Shown here: in pieces, positions 23,241-36,600 of the stretch
Position numbering within the stretch: the first letter of the stretch is position 1
Layout: each line of letters starts with the position of its first letter
Source: Xestospongia bergquistia
Lineage: Eukaryota; Porifera; Demospongiae; Haplosclerida; Petrosiidae
Length of the DNA stretch: 64,000 nucleotides
NCBI GenBank assembly: GCA_963965975.1
Contig: OZ014412.1
Location: 7,126,208-7,190,207 of the forward strand
Direction: 5' to 3'
Notes under the pieces: generated by a model
Database searches by the model: none
Seen by the model: only the letters and a program-made list of their open reading frames with translations
What the model was told of the DNA's origin: nothing
Made by a program: the position numbers and the translations under genes

Positions 23241-24506
23241 AAGTTAGTTAAATTTAATGCATTATTAGACTTAAGATATTGCTCGTTTTTCTTAAAAGTA
23301 TTTCACTCTTTAAGTTTGTATCTGCCAATCGGTTTGTTCTATCACTTGATGCATATCCAGCTTTGGAAGGAGATTCTTGTTCCATTAGTAGATCACGAAA
23401 TTACTGGTTTTCCACTAGAATTGTTGCAACATTTGCACTACAAATCAATGTAGCTAACTTCTCAGTTATTTTCTAAATTATTTGATGTAAGAAGATTTAT
23501 GCAGCATCAAAGCAAGGCTTAGTTTCCTGGCGTCGTTTTACCATTACAAGTAGCTTTATTATCCTTAGATTCTTTCTCCAATAACTTCCTATAAATATCA
23601 GCAAGATATTTGCTCATGCAGGTACTGTTTTAAATATTAGTTGGATTTTTTCCTTTTATTTTATTCTCACATTCAAAACCTTTTTTGACATCTTAATCTT
23701 GCAAACATTATTGTTTGGTGCTTCATCATCATCAAAAGTATTCCCAAACTGGACTTGCTTTTGGTCTTCCAGTTGACACAGCAGACATAACAGAAGTTTC
23801 AACTTCCTGTCTTTTTACTGCCTATGCCCTTCATGTCTTTTTACTGCCTATATACATTGGTGTAAATGGTAGCATCTTCTGGACCCATAGAAGCCATGTC
23901 TGTTCAGACCCTAATGTATGTACCTTGTTGTTGTTTTATAGATAATAATGACAGCATAAACCACAACCAATTGTAGACAGTATGTGTATATACATTAAGC
24001 TTTCTAATGTGGTATGTCCATTTTTGGCTTCCAGGTATCACATAATAACTTTATTCAAGTGATGTGATTTAAATGTTACAGTTTAATTTTGTAATCACTA
24101 GATTTAGCTATATATATATTAGATATTTATGATTTAAATTTCTCCTTTAGTCAATATCAGTACAGGTATCTGTTGTTTTAGTTCGGAACTAACTATAATA
24201 GTTAGTTATAGTTAGTTTTTGCCATTATAGTTAGTTTTTGCCATTTGCCGTTTCTTTTTTGTTGTTCTATAAAATAAATAATGACAAAAATTAATATAAT
24301 TAGTAGTGTTGTTATAGTTAGCTTAAGCAGGACTAGTTTTATTCTTGACCTTTAAAAATATAGTAGATAGCAGTTCACTGACGCTGGTAATCAAGACGCA
24401 CAACTAATGTTAATGATATTCATAGGCAACAAACAGCGCACCCCACAAGAGCATGAACACAAAATCTGCAGTACATATAAAAGGAAATGAAAACCACCTT
24501 GGATAG

Positions 24507-24852
24507 GTTGTGTTGTGGGCCAGCGTTCTGCAATGCATCAGACCTCTGAGATGGTTACCAGCATACTCTACGGAGTATCCGAAAGGCCGACTAGGATAGG
24601 GCTGGTAGTCTCCCTTTAAACGAGAAGAGGCTGGTGTATTTGTGGTTCCCGGTTCCTGAATGCGACATTCCCTAAGAGCTGGAATCCCGTACGGCTGGTT
24701 TTAAGTTAGGGCGATGCTCCAGCCAGGATTACCTCGCGAAGACGAGGGTTACCAAGCCAGGTGGCGGTCCCAGCTAGCAATAGCAGGGAATCCTGGAGCC
24801 TAAGTGGAAGCCTGAGTGGGTGAGCGAGTAGGAATCGTTTGGGCAACACAAC
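24507..24852 (+). ncRNA. Candidate structured RNA, 346-nt element, copy 2
   Basis: Same length and same hairpins as the copy at 1679-2024, with essentially one visible substitution (caatgcatcag for caatacatcag). The TATAAAA box upstream and the T-run downstream are kept. Confidence 0.5.
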
Positions 24853-25025
24853 ATGTTTTTTTTTTATTTTTAATAAATCTTAACTTTATTTAAACTACAA
24901 GAAATGTCAGTCAATTCAAAGTAAAGTTAATGTTAAGTTTTAGTTGTTAAAAGTCAAAATTAAAGGACATATTGGAAGTTCCTTTAATTTCAGTTCAACA
25001 TAACACTAACTATATATCATAGATA

Positions 25026-25187
25026 TTAATTTTGGTGACAACATCCGTGATGTCTTACTGACTGAAGATCTTCTCCTTGTGCTATCATCACAACATTGTC
25101 AATATTATAGTTTTCAATGGATCCTGGATAATAAGTTGGAGGTCCCACCATTGAGTCAGTAAGGTTGCTTGGAGTAACAAAACATAC
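25026..25187 (-). other. Conserved Tyr-rich open reading frame, copy 2
   Basis: 54 codons matching 2179-2349 but ending earlier at TAA because of a small insertion after HHGCCHQ. Lies 670 bp downstream of the B1 pseudogene stop. Confidence 0.4.
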
Positions 25188-25856
25188 CTTTTTTAAATGT
25201 AATATTAATATGTTTATAATACTTCAGAACATTTTCAACTTTTGATGTTTTACAATATTAATTGATCAATTTTTAGAATTACTTTGCATTTGTCTAAATT
25301 GTAATAACTGTTTATTTGCCCTTTATCCACTTGAATTGTGGCTAAGACATTAAAGCTGCTTTTCTCTAACCAGGATATAGATTGTGTGTAAAATAGCAAC
25401 ATTATTCTATATTTCTGGATATCTTCCTGCAATTCATATCAACTAAATTGCAAAAGGAGCAGTCACACTCTACACTCTCAAAACATAAATCAAAGATTGT
25501 CTTTTGCATTAACTTTGGCCTGTACTAGTGTACTCACACCTACTGCAATATCAACTGTGCCTGATTTCAAGCACACGGTATATCATAGAACTATTGCCTC
25601 ATTGCATTTTGTTCTATTGTAGTCAGCATGCAACAAACCATTTCTGAGTCTGCATGAGCATTTTTCCAACCATTTTCAACAATTATAAACAATAATATAG
25701 ATTACATCAAGCATTGAATTAATAAGCAAAGAACATTCACTTGTCTTTACTCTTCTGTATATTTATAAAGTTTATGATAATATATCAACAAAAATATACC
25801 ACATAGTCTTTGCACACATTATTAATGATATACAAACATTAAACAATTCACTAATA
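25188..25856. repeat. Class B downstream spacer, copy 2
   Basis: AT-rich sequence matching 2350-3023 and 47420-48088. A 60-codon minus-strand frame at 25250-25432 is also present at 47482-47664, but it has no acceptor or start context that would make it a gene. Confidence 0.7.
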
Positions 25857-28089
25857 TTATACTATTTTTTGATATGCGCTCCTGTAATTGGCGGCATTTT
25901 CATTAATACAACACATATATACCAGAAAAACAATTACAATAATTAATAAACCTAATAAGCATATAGAAAAAAACAAGCCTGGAAAAATAAGTAATTCACT
26001 TCTTCGGTGATAGTCTTTCACTATAATGTGGGCCATTTTGTAATCTAATTTACTTGAATCATCAACAACTGCCAGTATACAAACTTCATCTCCAGACAAG
26101 AAACTCTTATGGAGATTCAAATCATTACTCCTTTGTTCAGTTTGCAGTTGTACTGAATCAATTTGTGCATTTCGAGTCGATTCAAAGTCATATTTCTTTA
26201 AGTCTATTACTATATTTGCTAGCAATGTACACTTGTCATTGCCACAACGAATGAAATAGTATGATGATTTTGAAATGGTAAAATTACTAGATGGTGAATC
26301 ATTCTCAATTTTGATACACCAAGTATCAGATGGAGGGTCAGAACATTTTAAATCACCAAAATTGGCTTCAGAATTTCTGTCTGCTTCTTCTTTTGATATA
26401 AAAAGCCACACATAATAGGGAGTACAGAATTCACAGTTTATGGTCTTAGACTTGTTTAAGGAAAATAATACTTCAGTTCCTTGTGCAAAATAGTGGTAGT
26501 CAAAAGGACCAATATAGGTACTGTTTATTGCTTCAGTGAATTGTATATCACTGCATTTAACAGAGATAGCTTCAGCTGAACAACTTCCATAACTTAATAG
26601 TTCTAGGTTAATGTTCTCTAACCATTTGCTATCAGGTAATGCATATAGTATGACATCATCGGGAATAAGAAGTTGTACAGGAAAATCTGGATGTGATGGT
26701 AGTAAAGATAGACACACCAGCAATGTCAAGCTGATAGCTGTACATATTCCACATCCACAACATGTACATAAACACATAATTCCTATGAAAATGGATGTCA
26801 AGAAACACTTCAGATAATTTTATGCATCAGCGTATCATTTCACTTTGATAAATTAAATGTTATCAGTAAATTTGCATAGGGTGGCAAAATTACAGACACA
26901 CACAAGTATAAAAAGAATACAAAATTATTGTAATATCAATTTCACTATAATGATGATGCTCCATTTGTTATTGTATAGATAACTAGATCTACTATGTGTT
27001 ATGATTGCTATTATCAAAAGGTCATGTGGACTATTGTTGAAATAGCATAACAATTATTACATACATGTTCAATAAAGAAGCACTTACGTGAATCAGCTAT
27101 GCCTAACAAAAGCATCACTATTATAACTGAGTGATACAATGTTCACATGATGAACTTAAATTCACTGAGTGGCTGAATGGTATGCATTATGTAAATTGCT
27201 TATTCCTGTCTATTATTGTTCAATAGCTTATTAGTACACATATACACATAATGCATACCTTTCTTAATAAAGGATTGGGAACTACCCTCTTTGTGTGACC
27301 TTTTTCGTCTATTACATATTCTATCTATGAAATTATACAATAGCCAAATAAAATATATATATGTAAGATGTAGTAAGTAGGATTTCTTTGTACCTGTATT
27401 TAATAATATGGAAGGTGAGCTAGGAGTTAATTTTGGTGCTGGATTACTTTCTGCTATTTGTTGCTCACGTTCACACTTTGTTGATGCTCTACGTAAACTA
27501 TCTTTCACTTTATTGGTAGTTGTTTGGCTTTTTTGTGTAGTCCGCCTTTCAAATTCCTCATAAATAACCAAAGCCATGTGAGAACCTGACATATTATGAC
27601 ATTCTTCCAAAGCCTGAGCAATACCGAGTGATTCTCCGAAAACTCTTGCTTGTTCAGTTGTAAAGTTTTGAGTCTTTTTTGCTACGTATTGCTTCAATCT
27701 TGAAGCTATATTAAAATTATTGATAACGATTACATATAATTAGGTATAATTATGTTAAATTAAATATCATAAACAAACCTATTTCTTTGCATTCATTGAG
27801 GTTGTGCAACGAGGTATTATATGATTCTGATGACATTGTCTTAAAGCATTTTCCAGTCTTTCGTATGCATAGTGAAGATCTTCACATCATAGATCTTTCT
27901 TCTGCCATTTGTTGATAGTTAGCACAGCACACATAGCTGGATCATCTCTCTGTTCTAATTTTATAGCCTCCATTTCATCTCTTGGAATATCAAGAAGTAA
28001 ACCTAATTTCATCACTTGACCAATAGTGATACCACTGCCTTTAAAAGCATTTAACACATGTTGTTCAGTTAAAGGTGGGTATTTTTTAT
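25857..28089 (-). pseudogene. Class B receptor pseudogene (B1)
   Basis: Retains four exons homologous to the intact gene at 48089-50590: ectodomain exon 25857-26782, short linker exon 27259-27324, Death 2 exon 27394-27705 and Death 1 exon 27779-28089. Death 1 is broken twice. A TGA follows WQKKDL where the intact copy reads DPRCED, and one base is lost further on (gtgcaacgag against gtgcaaacgag), so the exon length no longer fits the frame. The two 5' exons and the start codon are missing because a fold-back repeat starts about 85 bp upstream. The ectodomain frame itself is open, including the ITIM-like SAYQKIV tail. Confidence 0.9.
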
Positions 28090-28480
28090 CTGTATAAAGA
28101 GAACTAATGAAGGACAACATTAAAGGATACTGGTAGAACTCAGACCAGAGTTTCTAATACTTACATGCTTTTGAGTTTTTTAAATCTAATATTAATATGT
28201 TTATAATACTTCAGAACATTTTCAACTTTTGATGTTTTACAATATTAATTGATCAATTTTTAGAATTACTTTGCATTTGTCTAAATTGTAATAACTGTTT
28301 ATTTGCCCTTTATCCACTTGAATTGTGGCTAAGTTATTAAAGCTGCTTTTTCTCTAACCAGGATATAGATTGTGTGTAAAATAGCAACATTATTCTATAT
28401 TTCTGGATATCTTCCTGCAATTCATATCAACTAAAATTGACATATTAATATTAAACATATTAATATTACATTTAAAAAAG

Positions 28481-28654
28481 GTATGTTTTGTTACTCCAAG
28501 CAACCTTACTGACTCAATGGTGGGACCTCCAACTTATTATCCAGGGTCCATTGAAAACTATAATATTGACAATGTTGTGATGATAGCACAAGGAGATCTT
28601 CAGTCAGTGAGACATCACGGATGTTGTCACCAAATATCTATGATATATAGTTAG
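28481..28654 (+). other. Conserved Tyr-rich open reading frame, inverted copy
   Basis: 58 codons. Same peptide as 2179-2349 except that a 3-bp deletion removes one Glu (AQGDLQ for AQGEDLQ), keeping the frame. Confidence 0.35.
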
Positions 28655-28807
28655 TGTTATGTTGAACTGAAATTAAAGGAACTTCCAATATGTCCTTTAA
28701 TTTTGACTTTTAACAACTAAAACTTAACATTAACTTTACTTTGGATTGACTGACATTTCTTGTAGTTTAAATAAAGTTAAGATTTATTAAAAATAAAAAA
28801 AAAACAT

Positions 28808-29153
28808 GTTGTGTTGCCCAAACGATTCCTACTCGCTCACCCACTCAGGCTTCCACTTAGGCTCCAGGATTCCCTGCTATTGCTAGCTGGGACCGCCACC
28901 TGGCTTGGTAACCCTCGTCTTCGCGAGGTAATCCTGGCTGGAGCATCGCCCTAACTTAAAACCAGCCGTACGGGATTCCAGCTCTTAGGGAATGTCGCAT
29001 TCAGGAACCGGGAACCACAAATACACCAGCCTCTTCTCGTTTAAAGGGAGACTACCAGCCCTATCCTAGTCGGCCTTTCGGATACTCCGTAGAGTATGCT
29101 GGTAACCATCTCAGAGGTCTGATGCATTGCAGGACGCTGGCCCACAACACAAC
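28808..29153 (-). ncRNA. Candidate structured RNA, 346-nt element, inverted copy 3
   Basis: Exact length conserved on the opposite strand. TATA box (at about 29177-29183) and T-run keep their positions. One visible difference (agcgtcctgc for agcgttctgc). Confidence 0.5.
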
Positions 29154-29560
29154 CTATCCAAGGTGGTTTTCATTTCCTTTTATATGTACTGCAGATTTTG
29201 TGTTCATGCTCTTGTGGGGCGCGCTGTTTGTTGCCTATGAATATCATTAACACTAGTTGTGCGCCTTGATTACCAGCATCAGTGAACTGCTATCTAAAAT
29301 TAAACTATATTTTTAAAGGTCAAGAATAAAACTAGTCCTGCTTAAGCTAACTATAACAACACTACTAATTATATTAATTTTTGTCATTATTTATTTTATA
29401 GGAACAACAAAAAAGAAACAATTTTTTTTAATTTCTGGTGATTAATCCAGAAAGCATCCAGCCACAAGTTGCTGACAGATACAGGTAGGTGTGTCAGTAT
29501 GTTTCCATACATGCACTTTCAATGACTCAAGCTACATAATAATAATCATTAAATTAGTAA

Positions 29561-30739
29561 TTTTCATGAGGGCACAGCTTAATTGTTACACGTAATTAAA
29601 TAACAATTTTCTGCTTCAAGGTCACCTGGCTTACTTATCTGACTCCACTGGAAAGTAAGTCTGACCAGATATGGGAGTTATGTTATATTCCATTGACTTA
29701 TTTCTCAATCTACCCATTTCTACATCTGGAAGTTCATTTGTCAATCCATTTATCAAACCATCTGTCTCCCATATGTATCTGTCCATTCAAATTTTTATCA
29801 ATTCATTACTTTTCTTTCCCCTGTATTTTTTATGTGAGTTGGTTGATCACATGATAATCATATGATTGATTATGTCATTTACATGTTGGCAAATGCATTT
29901 AGGTTGATCCTTGCATGTTTATTAGTACATGAAAACATCTGGTTATATCACTAGAATAAGTAGCTTGAGTCATTGAAAGTACTGGATGTGCATGTATGGA
30001 AACATACTGACACACCTACCTGTATCTGTCAGCAACTTGTGGCTGGATGCTTTCTGGACTAATCACCAGAAATCATGTTTGATACTATGTAGTCATGTCT
30101 GTATGTATATATGTATATCGATATAAGTATCTAGTTAGTACTATTTTATTACTACAGGTAACTGAAAGCTAGTATACAAAACTCGGAATTAAATTTCTTA
30201 TATTTCTCTCTGATGCCTTTGTGAATCTAATAGTAGTTTCACATTATTGGTATGGCAAAGAAAGCATATAATCCTATGTGAAACTATATATTTAGGTTCT
30301 AATGTTTAGGATCTGTTGTATATTAAAGAAGCAAGTGTAGTATCATAAGATGTGGATTCAGATATATAGAGTAGATGATACTTGTATATATACTAACTCT
30401 GGTTCATTCCTATACTTTTAAACCATTTGAGGTCACAGCTGCTCTAAAGCCTCTGAAAATGATGAAAAGATGCTACTGATGTTAAAGAGATTGACTAAAT
30501 TGCATGTTGTATATATAATTATAATCTATTTGTATTCCAGTTCTGATATCACCTATTGTACTTGAAATCACTGTACTTTTCTTGAAATGCTGTAATTAAA
30601 CTCGTTAAAATTGATATACTTGACTATAAATTAATATTAAACTATCACCCTATAACACACTTACAAGAACAATTTGTCATTCATGCTTACTATATATATA
30701 TATTATAATTATATATATATATATATATATATAATTAAA
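29561..30739. repeat. Class A gene 3' flank, copy 3
   Basis: Matches 40800-41986 almost base for base, including the (TA)n tract interrupted by ttataatta next to the stop codon of A3. No gene is seen. Confidence 0.8.
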
Positions 30740-33382
30740 CTAAATTACTTGATCATAACTCCTTCGTTTTCTGTGATTGGCAACCTTTCTCTTGCACTTG
30801 CAGTACCAAAGTGGCACAAAGACAAAACAATTTAAACACACAAGCAGCAAGAATAAAAATGGGAAAATATATAAGCCCCTCCTTTGACAATGGTTTCTCA
30901 CTACAATGTGGTTAACTCCATCCTCTTTTTGACAAGCCTCATCAATTGAGACAACTGCCATTATACAAACTTGACCATCTTCTGATAATAAATTCTTGTG
31001 GAGTTTCAAATCATTACCATCTTGTCTACTTTGTAGTTGTACCGAATGAATTTGTGAATTTTGAGTTGACACAAAGTTATATTTGACAAGATCTATTGCT
31101 ATATCTGCTAATAAAGTACAATTGTCATCATTGTTACTACAATGAATAAAATAGTATGATGACTTTGTGATAGTAAAATTGATAGAAGAGGAACAGTTAT
31201 AAATTTTGATACACCAAATATTGGATGGAGTGTCAGAACATGCTAAAGAGTCAAAGTCACCATCAGACCTTTTTACTGCTTCAGTAAGTGACATGAACAG
31301 CCAGACATGATATGGAGTATGGAATTTACACATTGTGTTAGAGCCTTTTAAGGAAAAAGACAGTTTGGTGCCTTTTGCAAAATATAGATAGTTATACAAA
31401 TTTTTGTTTGTACTGTTTTTTAATTCAGTGAATTCTATATCACTACATTTAACAGAGATGACTTCAGCTGAACAACTTCCATACTTCAGTAGTTCTAGAC
31501 TAATACTATCTAACCAGTAGCCACCAACAGGTAATTCATATAGTATGACATCAGTGGGAATAATGGGTTGAGAAGGGAAAGTTGGGATTGATGGTAGTAA
31601 TAAGAGACATACCATTGTTGTTATGAATGCAGTCAAACTGGTTACTATGAAAATGCCATTACATATGATCCATTTGTTTCCTATAGTGTAATATAATAGG
31701 ACAATCTTTACTATGCAAACTCATCCAATTGTCATTATACTTTGAAATTAGTATTGACTTTTAGTTAGGATTTACAATCCCTTCGAGATAACATTAAAAA
31801 CTATTTTGTCTATATAAATATAATTACAACATGATGTTGTAGCCAGAATGAAAGTGGTTGCTAATATACATACCTTTTTTAAAATAGAAATGCTTATTTC
31901 CTCTTTTATTTGCTCCTTCAGCTCTAAGTAAAGATTTAATTATCTTTCTTGTATTTCTGTCACTTCTCTTTGATATTCGTCTTTCCCACTCTTCATAAGT
32001 AAACAAAGCAATTTGAGCACCTGTTGTAGCATGAGATTCTCTTGCCAGAGCCTGAACATCATCTTCATTGATACCAAGCGAATGTCTGAATACCTCTGCT
32101 TGATGGCAAGTAAAGTTTCGAATGTGTCTTACTACATGTTGCTTCAATACAATTTGCATCCAGTCTAGTGAAAATTACAAAGTGAACTATTCATATTCAA
32201 AAATGGATGCATGTTTTTCACTACAGTAATCTAGTGTACATCTGGTGTTATAATCCATGCATGATAAGGAGTAGCTTTGATAATGTGCTTTCCTTCAAAA
32301 TGATACATTAGTCAGTTTATAGTGCATGTAGTACTAGACAAGTACTCAATTGATAGTTTATAGTATTTATGTCTATAATTTGTTATGACACAAAACTATA
32401 ATCTATGTCTCCCAAAACTAAATGCTATGATTCATGTGTGATAAGGAGTAGCTTTGATAATGTGCTTTCTTTCAAAACGATACATTAGTCAGTTTATAGT
32501 GCATGTAGTACTAGTACTCAATTAACAGTTTATAGCATGTATGTCTATACTTTGTTAAAACTGTAATCTATGTCTCCCAAACTAAAATGTTAACAACACT
32601 CAGCACAAAATATAGTGAATTTTGAGCAGTGTCCAATTCAACCTTACGTAGAAATTTTTGTGATTGTTGCTGCAACTACATGCAAATTTAATATTTGGAC
32701 ATGCTATTAATAGTAGGCTTAAGATACTATTCATACCTATTTCATTACACTGATTGAGGGAGTGCAAACGACGTTTTACATTATTCAGGTGACAGTCTGT
32801 TAGTACTGCATCTAGCCTTTCATAAGCACTCTGAAGAGGTAATGGATCTTGCTTCTTCCATTGATGAATAGTCAGCATTGCACATGTAGCTGGATCAGCT
32901 CTTTGTTGTAATTTCAAGGATTCCCTTTCATCTCTTGGGATATTGAGAAGAGAGGCCAATTGCATCACTTGACCAATACTGACACCACTACTTTTAAAAG
33001 CATTGTAAACATGTCGATCAGTAAGAGGAGGGTAATTTTCTGTATAAAATAAACAAATTGGATGGAAGTATCTAATGCATATGGAACAACATAGCTTACT
33101 AGTGCTGGATTGTAAGGAATTATCGAGAGATTCACTTTCAGCAAAGTCCTCTGTATATTCAATAATTGAGTGTTAATTACATTTCATTTAAATACTTACA
33201 TGATGATAAATTGTCCTTTTCAGCATTTAAAGCTCTCTCAATTTCCAAAATAGCTTTCTCGATTTCAGGATTTTCATTAGTGAATTCTAATAATGTAACA
33301 AGACTTTTTGACAGAAAATCACTAAGAGATGCTTACCTGTGTATGTTTGTTGAGATATATCTTCTTGATGTAAAGAAGCCAT
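30740..33382 (-). CDS. Tandem-Death-domain two-pass membrane protein, class A (A3)
   Basis: Intact six-exon gene: 33337-33382, 33200-33286, 33100-33150, 32737-33039, 31874-32164 and 30740-31680, 572 residues, all introns phase 1. It is nearly identical to A4. In the ectodomain I see only FIHCSNN for FIRCSNN and NSQIH for NAQIH. The His replaces the Arg of the otherwise invariant KSSYYFIRC motif. A Ty3/Gypsy LTR begins about 60 bp upstream of the start codon (target duplication at 33437-33441), inside the presumed promoter or 5' UTR, so expression may be altered although the coding sequence is undamaged. Confidence 0.85.
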
Positions 33383-33436
33383 ATACATCCAGGATTGAAA
33401 TTCGTTGCTTTACTTCGTATACTTCCCGGAAATGAC

Positions 33437-33441
33437 ATTGG
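33437..33441. repeat. Target-site duplication ATTGG, left
   Basis: Five bases repeated at 37695-37699. The paralogous empty sites near A2 and A4 read gacattggctggtatg with a single ATTGG. Confidence 0.95.
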
Positions 33442-33617
33442 TGTTATGTCCTTTAAGTTATAACGAATATTTTTTATTAAGATACTCAGATGATAACAAT
33501 ACTCAACAATACTACAAAAATCAGAAAAGTCAAGACTATTTATACAGTACTGTAATTAGATTCATATTTACAAAATAATCAATAAGGTGATAATAGTCCA
33601 ATTAGTTGAACATAACA
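33442..33617 (-). repeat. Ty3/Gypsy 3' LTR
   Basis: 176 bp, TGTTATG...CATAACA. I see no difference from the LTR at 37519-37694, which implies a very recent insertion. Confidence 0.95.
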
Positions 33618-33629
33618 TCTCCTCCACCT
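33618..33629 (-). promoter_or_regulatory. Polypurine tract
   Basis: Reads AAAGGTGGAGGAGA (minus strand) directly before the 3' LTR and overlaps the end of the stop codon, the expected position for plus-strand priming. Confidence 0.85.
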
Positions 33630-36600
33630 TTAATTCTGATACATAACAGAATCTCCTGGTTTGTAATAAATTAACCGTTGTGGAGGTCTTGAAATCCTTG
33701 TGGGTCTACGCATGATATTTGTAGGTGGTTCTGTGTATTCTGGCTCTGCAGGAATTAATTCAATCTCAGTGGGGTCACTGCTAACTGGTGCTGGGTAACT
33801 TCCCTTATTTCGAGGACGTAATTGTTCTGCATGTCTCCTCCAAACCATTTCTCGTACTTTTACATGATAAGAGACAGGGCCGGTTTTCTTCACTATAATA
33901 CCAGGTACCCACTTGGTAGTCCCTCGATAGTCTCTCACCCAAACTTCTTCTTGTTCCTGAAAACTCTTTTCCCTGGCCTTTTTGTCGAAATATTTCTTTT
34001 GCTTCTCTTGTCTTTCAGTGATCTTCTTATTTAAATTTGGAACCAGTAAGTCTAATCTACTCCTTGGTATCCTCTTCATCAATAACATAGCTGGTGCTTC
34101 CTTGACTGTTGGTTGTGGTGTTTTCCGATAATTTAATAAAAAGTTTGTTAGCTTTTGGTTAATATCACCTCCTTCTTTTGACATCTTCTTCATTGCCATT
34201 TTGAATGTCTGCACGAATCTTTCTGCAAGTCCATTTGATCTGGGATGGTAGGGTGCTACTTTGCTATGTCTGATACCATTTTGACTAGTGAATTCTTCTA
34301 ACTCCTTTGAGACAAACTGTGGTCCATTGTCTGTGACAATAATCTCTGGCAGGCCAAAACGAGCAAATATTAATCTCAGCTCTTGTATGGTATGTTTAGC
34401 TGTTGTGGTTGACATGGGTATGACTTCAGGCCATTTAGAAAACGCGTCAACCACAATTAACCACATCTGACCTAAGAAAGGTCCAGCAAAGTCTAAGTGT
34501 ACTCTTTGCCATGGTTTGTTGGGTTGTTCTAGTGGGTGAAGGGGGGTTCTTTGGTCCTCCTTGTGGTTCTGTTGGCAGTCCTCACATTCATGAGCCACAT
34601 CCTCTAAGTCTTTGTTTATGCTAGGCCACCACACATAAGACCTGGCCAGTGCTTTCATCCTTACTATTCCTGGATGTGTTTCATGCAGCAAGTTCAGCAC
34701 TTTCTCTCGCAAATCTGGTGGTATAACTACTTGCATTCCTTTCAGTAAACAATTTTCTTCGATGGTTAATTCTTCTCTGTGTTGGTAATATGGTCGTTGT
34801 TCAGCGCTTATTTCTTCTGGCCACCCCGTTTTCACACAGCTGAGTATCTTTGCTAGCACTGGGTTCTTGCGGATGCTCTCTGCAATTTGTTTTGTTGAGA
34901 CTTGTATCTCCTCAAATTGTTGCTGCTGTACTGATGCAACAATATCTGTTGCTTTCTGTGTTATATCTTCTAAAGGAAACCTCGACAATGTATCAGCATT
35001 TCCATGTTTGGTGGTTGAACGAAATTGAATGTGGTATCTATAATCCATTAAAAAGAGTGCCCACCTCTGGATTCTTCCAGATGCTAATACTGGTATTGCT
35101 TTGTCTGGATTGAAAAGTACAGTCAAAGGTTTGTGGTCTGTGACCAATGTAAACTTGTTTAGATAGAGATAGGTGTGAAACTTACTAATTCCCCACACTA
35201 TGCTTAAAGCTTCTCTCTCTATCTGAGAATAATTCCTTTCAGCTTTGGATAATGACCTTGAAGCATATGCTATAGGTCTTTCAGTGCCATCTTTCATAAC
35301 ATGTGATAACACTGCTCCAATTCCTACTGATGAAGCATCACAATCCAACTTCAATGGTAGCTTTGGGTCATAGTGTACCAGTACCTTGGCTGATGCTAGT
35401 TGTTGCTTGAGCTGTTCAAATACTTTCTCCTCTCTCTTTGTCCACTTCCACTTTACTTCTTTCTTTCTTAATTCATTAAGGGGCGCAGCAACTGTTGACA
35501 AATTAGGTATAAATTTTCCATAATAATTTACCATCCCCATAAATGATTGTAGTTGCTCTATATTCTTTGGAGGTTTGGCTGATAAAATTGCTTCTACTTT
35601 CTTTTCGACTGGGTGAATTCCCTCTTTGTCGATGACATGGCCTAAATATTGTACTGAATCTTGAAAAAATTGACATTTGCTCCGACGAGCTCGAAGACCA
35701 TACTTTTCTAGTCGGCCCAAAACTTCCTCCACATTTGCTAAGTGTTGTTCCTCTGTTTCTCCTGTGATGAGTATATCATCCAGGTACCACACTACTTGAT
35801 GTAGTCCTTGCAAAATTTTGTCCATTATCCCTTGGAAGATTGCAGGACTTGATGCTACTCCATATGGCAATCGTGTCCATTGGTACAATCCCTTATGTGT
35901 ATTTATGGTGGTTAGACTTTTAGACTCATCATCCAACATGATTTGGTTATAAGCTTGAGCTAAATCGATTTTGGTGAATTTGTTTCCGCCATTCATTGCT
36001 TGAAAACATTCTTCTACCCTAGGTAATGGGTACTGCTGTACTTCTAGACATGGGTTGAGGGTAACCTTGTAGTCACCGCATACTCTCACAGTACCATCGG
36101 GTTTTATTACTGGTACTATTGGCGTTCCCCACTTGCTGAAATCTACTTTTTCTAAATTTCCTTCTTCCACCATGGCATCCAATGCCTTCTCTAGTTTTGG
36201 TTTTACAGCAAATGGTACTGCTCGTGGTTTGTAGAACTTCTCTTGTGTGTTTGGCTTAACTCTCAAATGAGCTGTGATACTTTTCAACTTACCTAGCCCT
36301 GTTCTAAAGACTGTGTTGGTGTATTTCTGAAGGACTTTGTCTAGCTTTGTTGATACCTCTTCTTCAACTGAGTGTACTACTTGGTTTGTTAACCTGCTCA
36401 TCCAATTTTCTCCAAAAAATGCTTGTATCCAGTCTCTGCCAAACAACAATGGGCATTTCTCTTTTGCTACATACAGTGTAAGTAATTTGGTGCTTTTACC
36501 AATTTGGGCCTTCACAGTTGTTTGTCCAGCGAGCTTCATCAACTGTCCAGTTGCTGATCTCAATTTTCTTGTTGATGGTTCCAATTTCACACTGCAAATA

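Larger units (their letters stand above)
22540..24170. repeat. AT-rich unit spacer, copy 1
   Basis: The region upstream of A2 is repeated with high identity upstream of A3 (37700-39420) and A4 (44689-46400). It contains the 19-bp hairpin, the TTAGTTA minisatellite and several short plus-strand open frames that overlap one another. No exon signature is seen. Confidence 0.85.
28176..29560. repeat. Fold-back (inverted) duplication of spacer
   Basis: 28176-28436 is a direct copy of 25203-25447. From about 28445 the sequence turns round and runs as the reverse complement of about 25210 back to 24260, then into sequence like 1297-1450 reversed. The two arms share the attaatattacatttaaaa segment near the turning point. 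The structure carries one inverted 346-nt element and one inverted Tyr-rich frame, and it interrupts the 5' end of B1. Confidence 0.85.

Noticed and set aside
23235-23945. Plus-strand open frames repeated at 38470-39180 and 45459-46169
   Set aside because: Identical because the whole spacer is duplicated. Several frames overlap and no splice or start context supports a gene.
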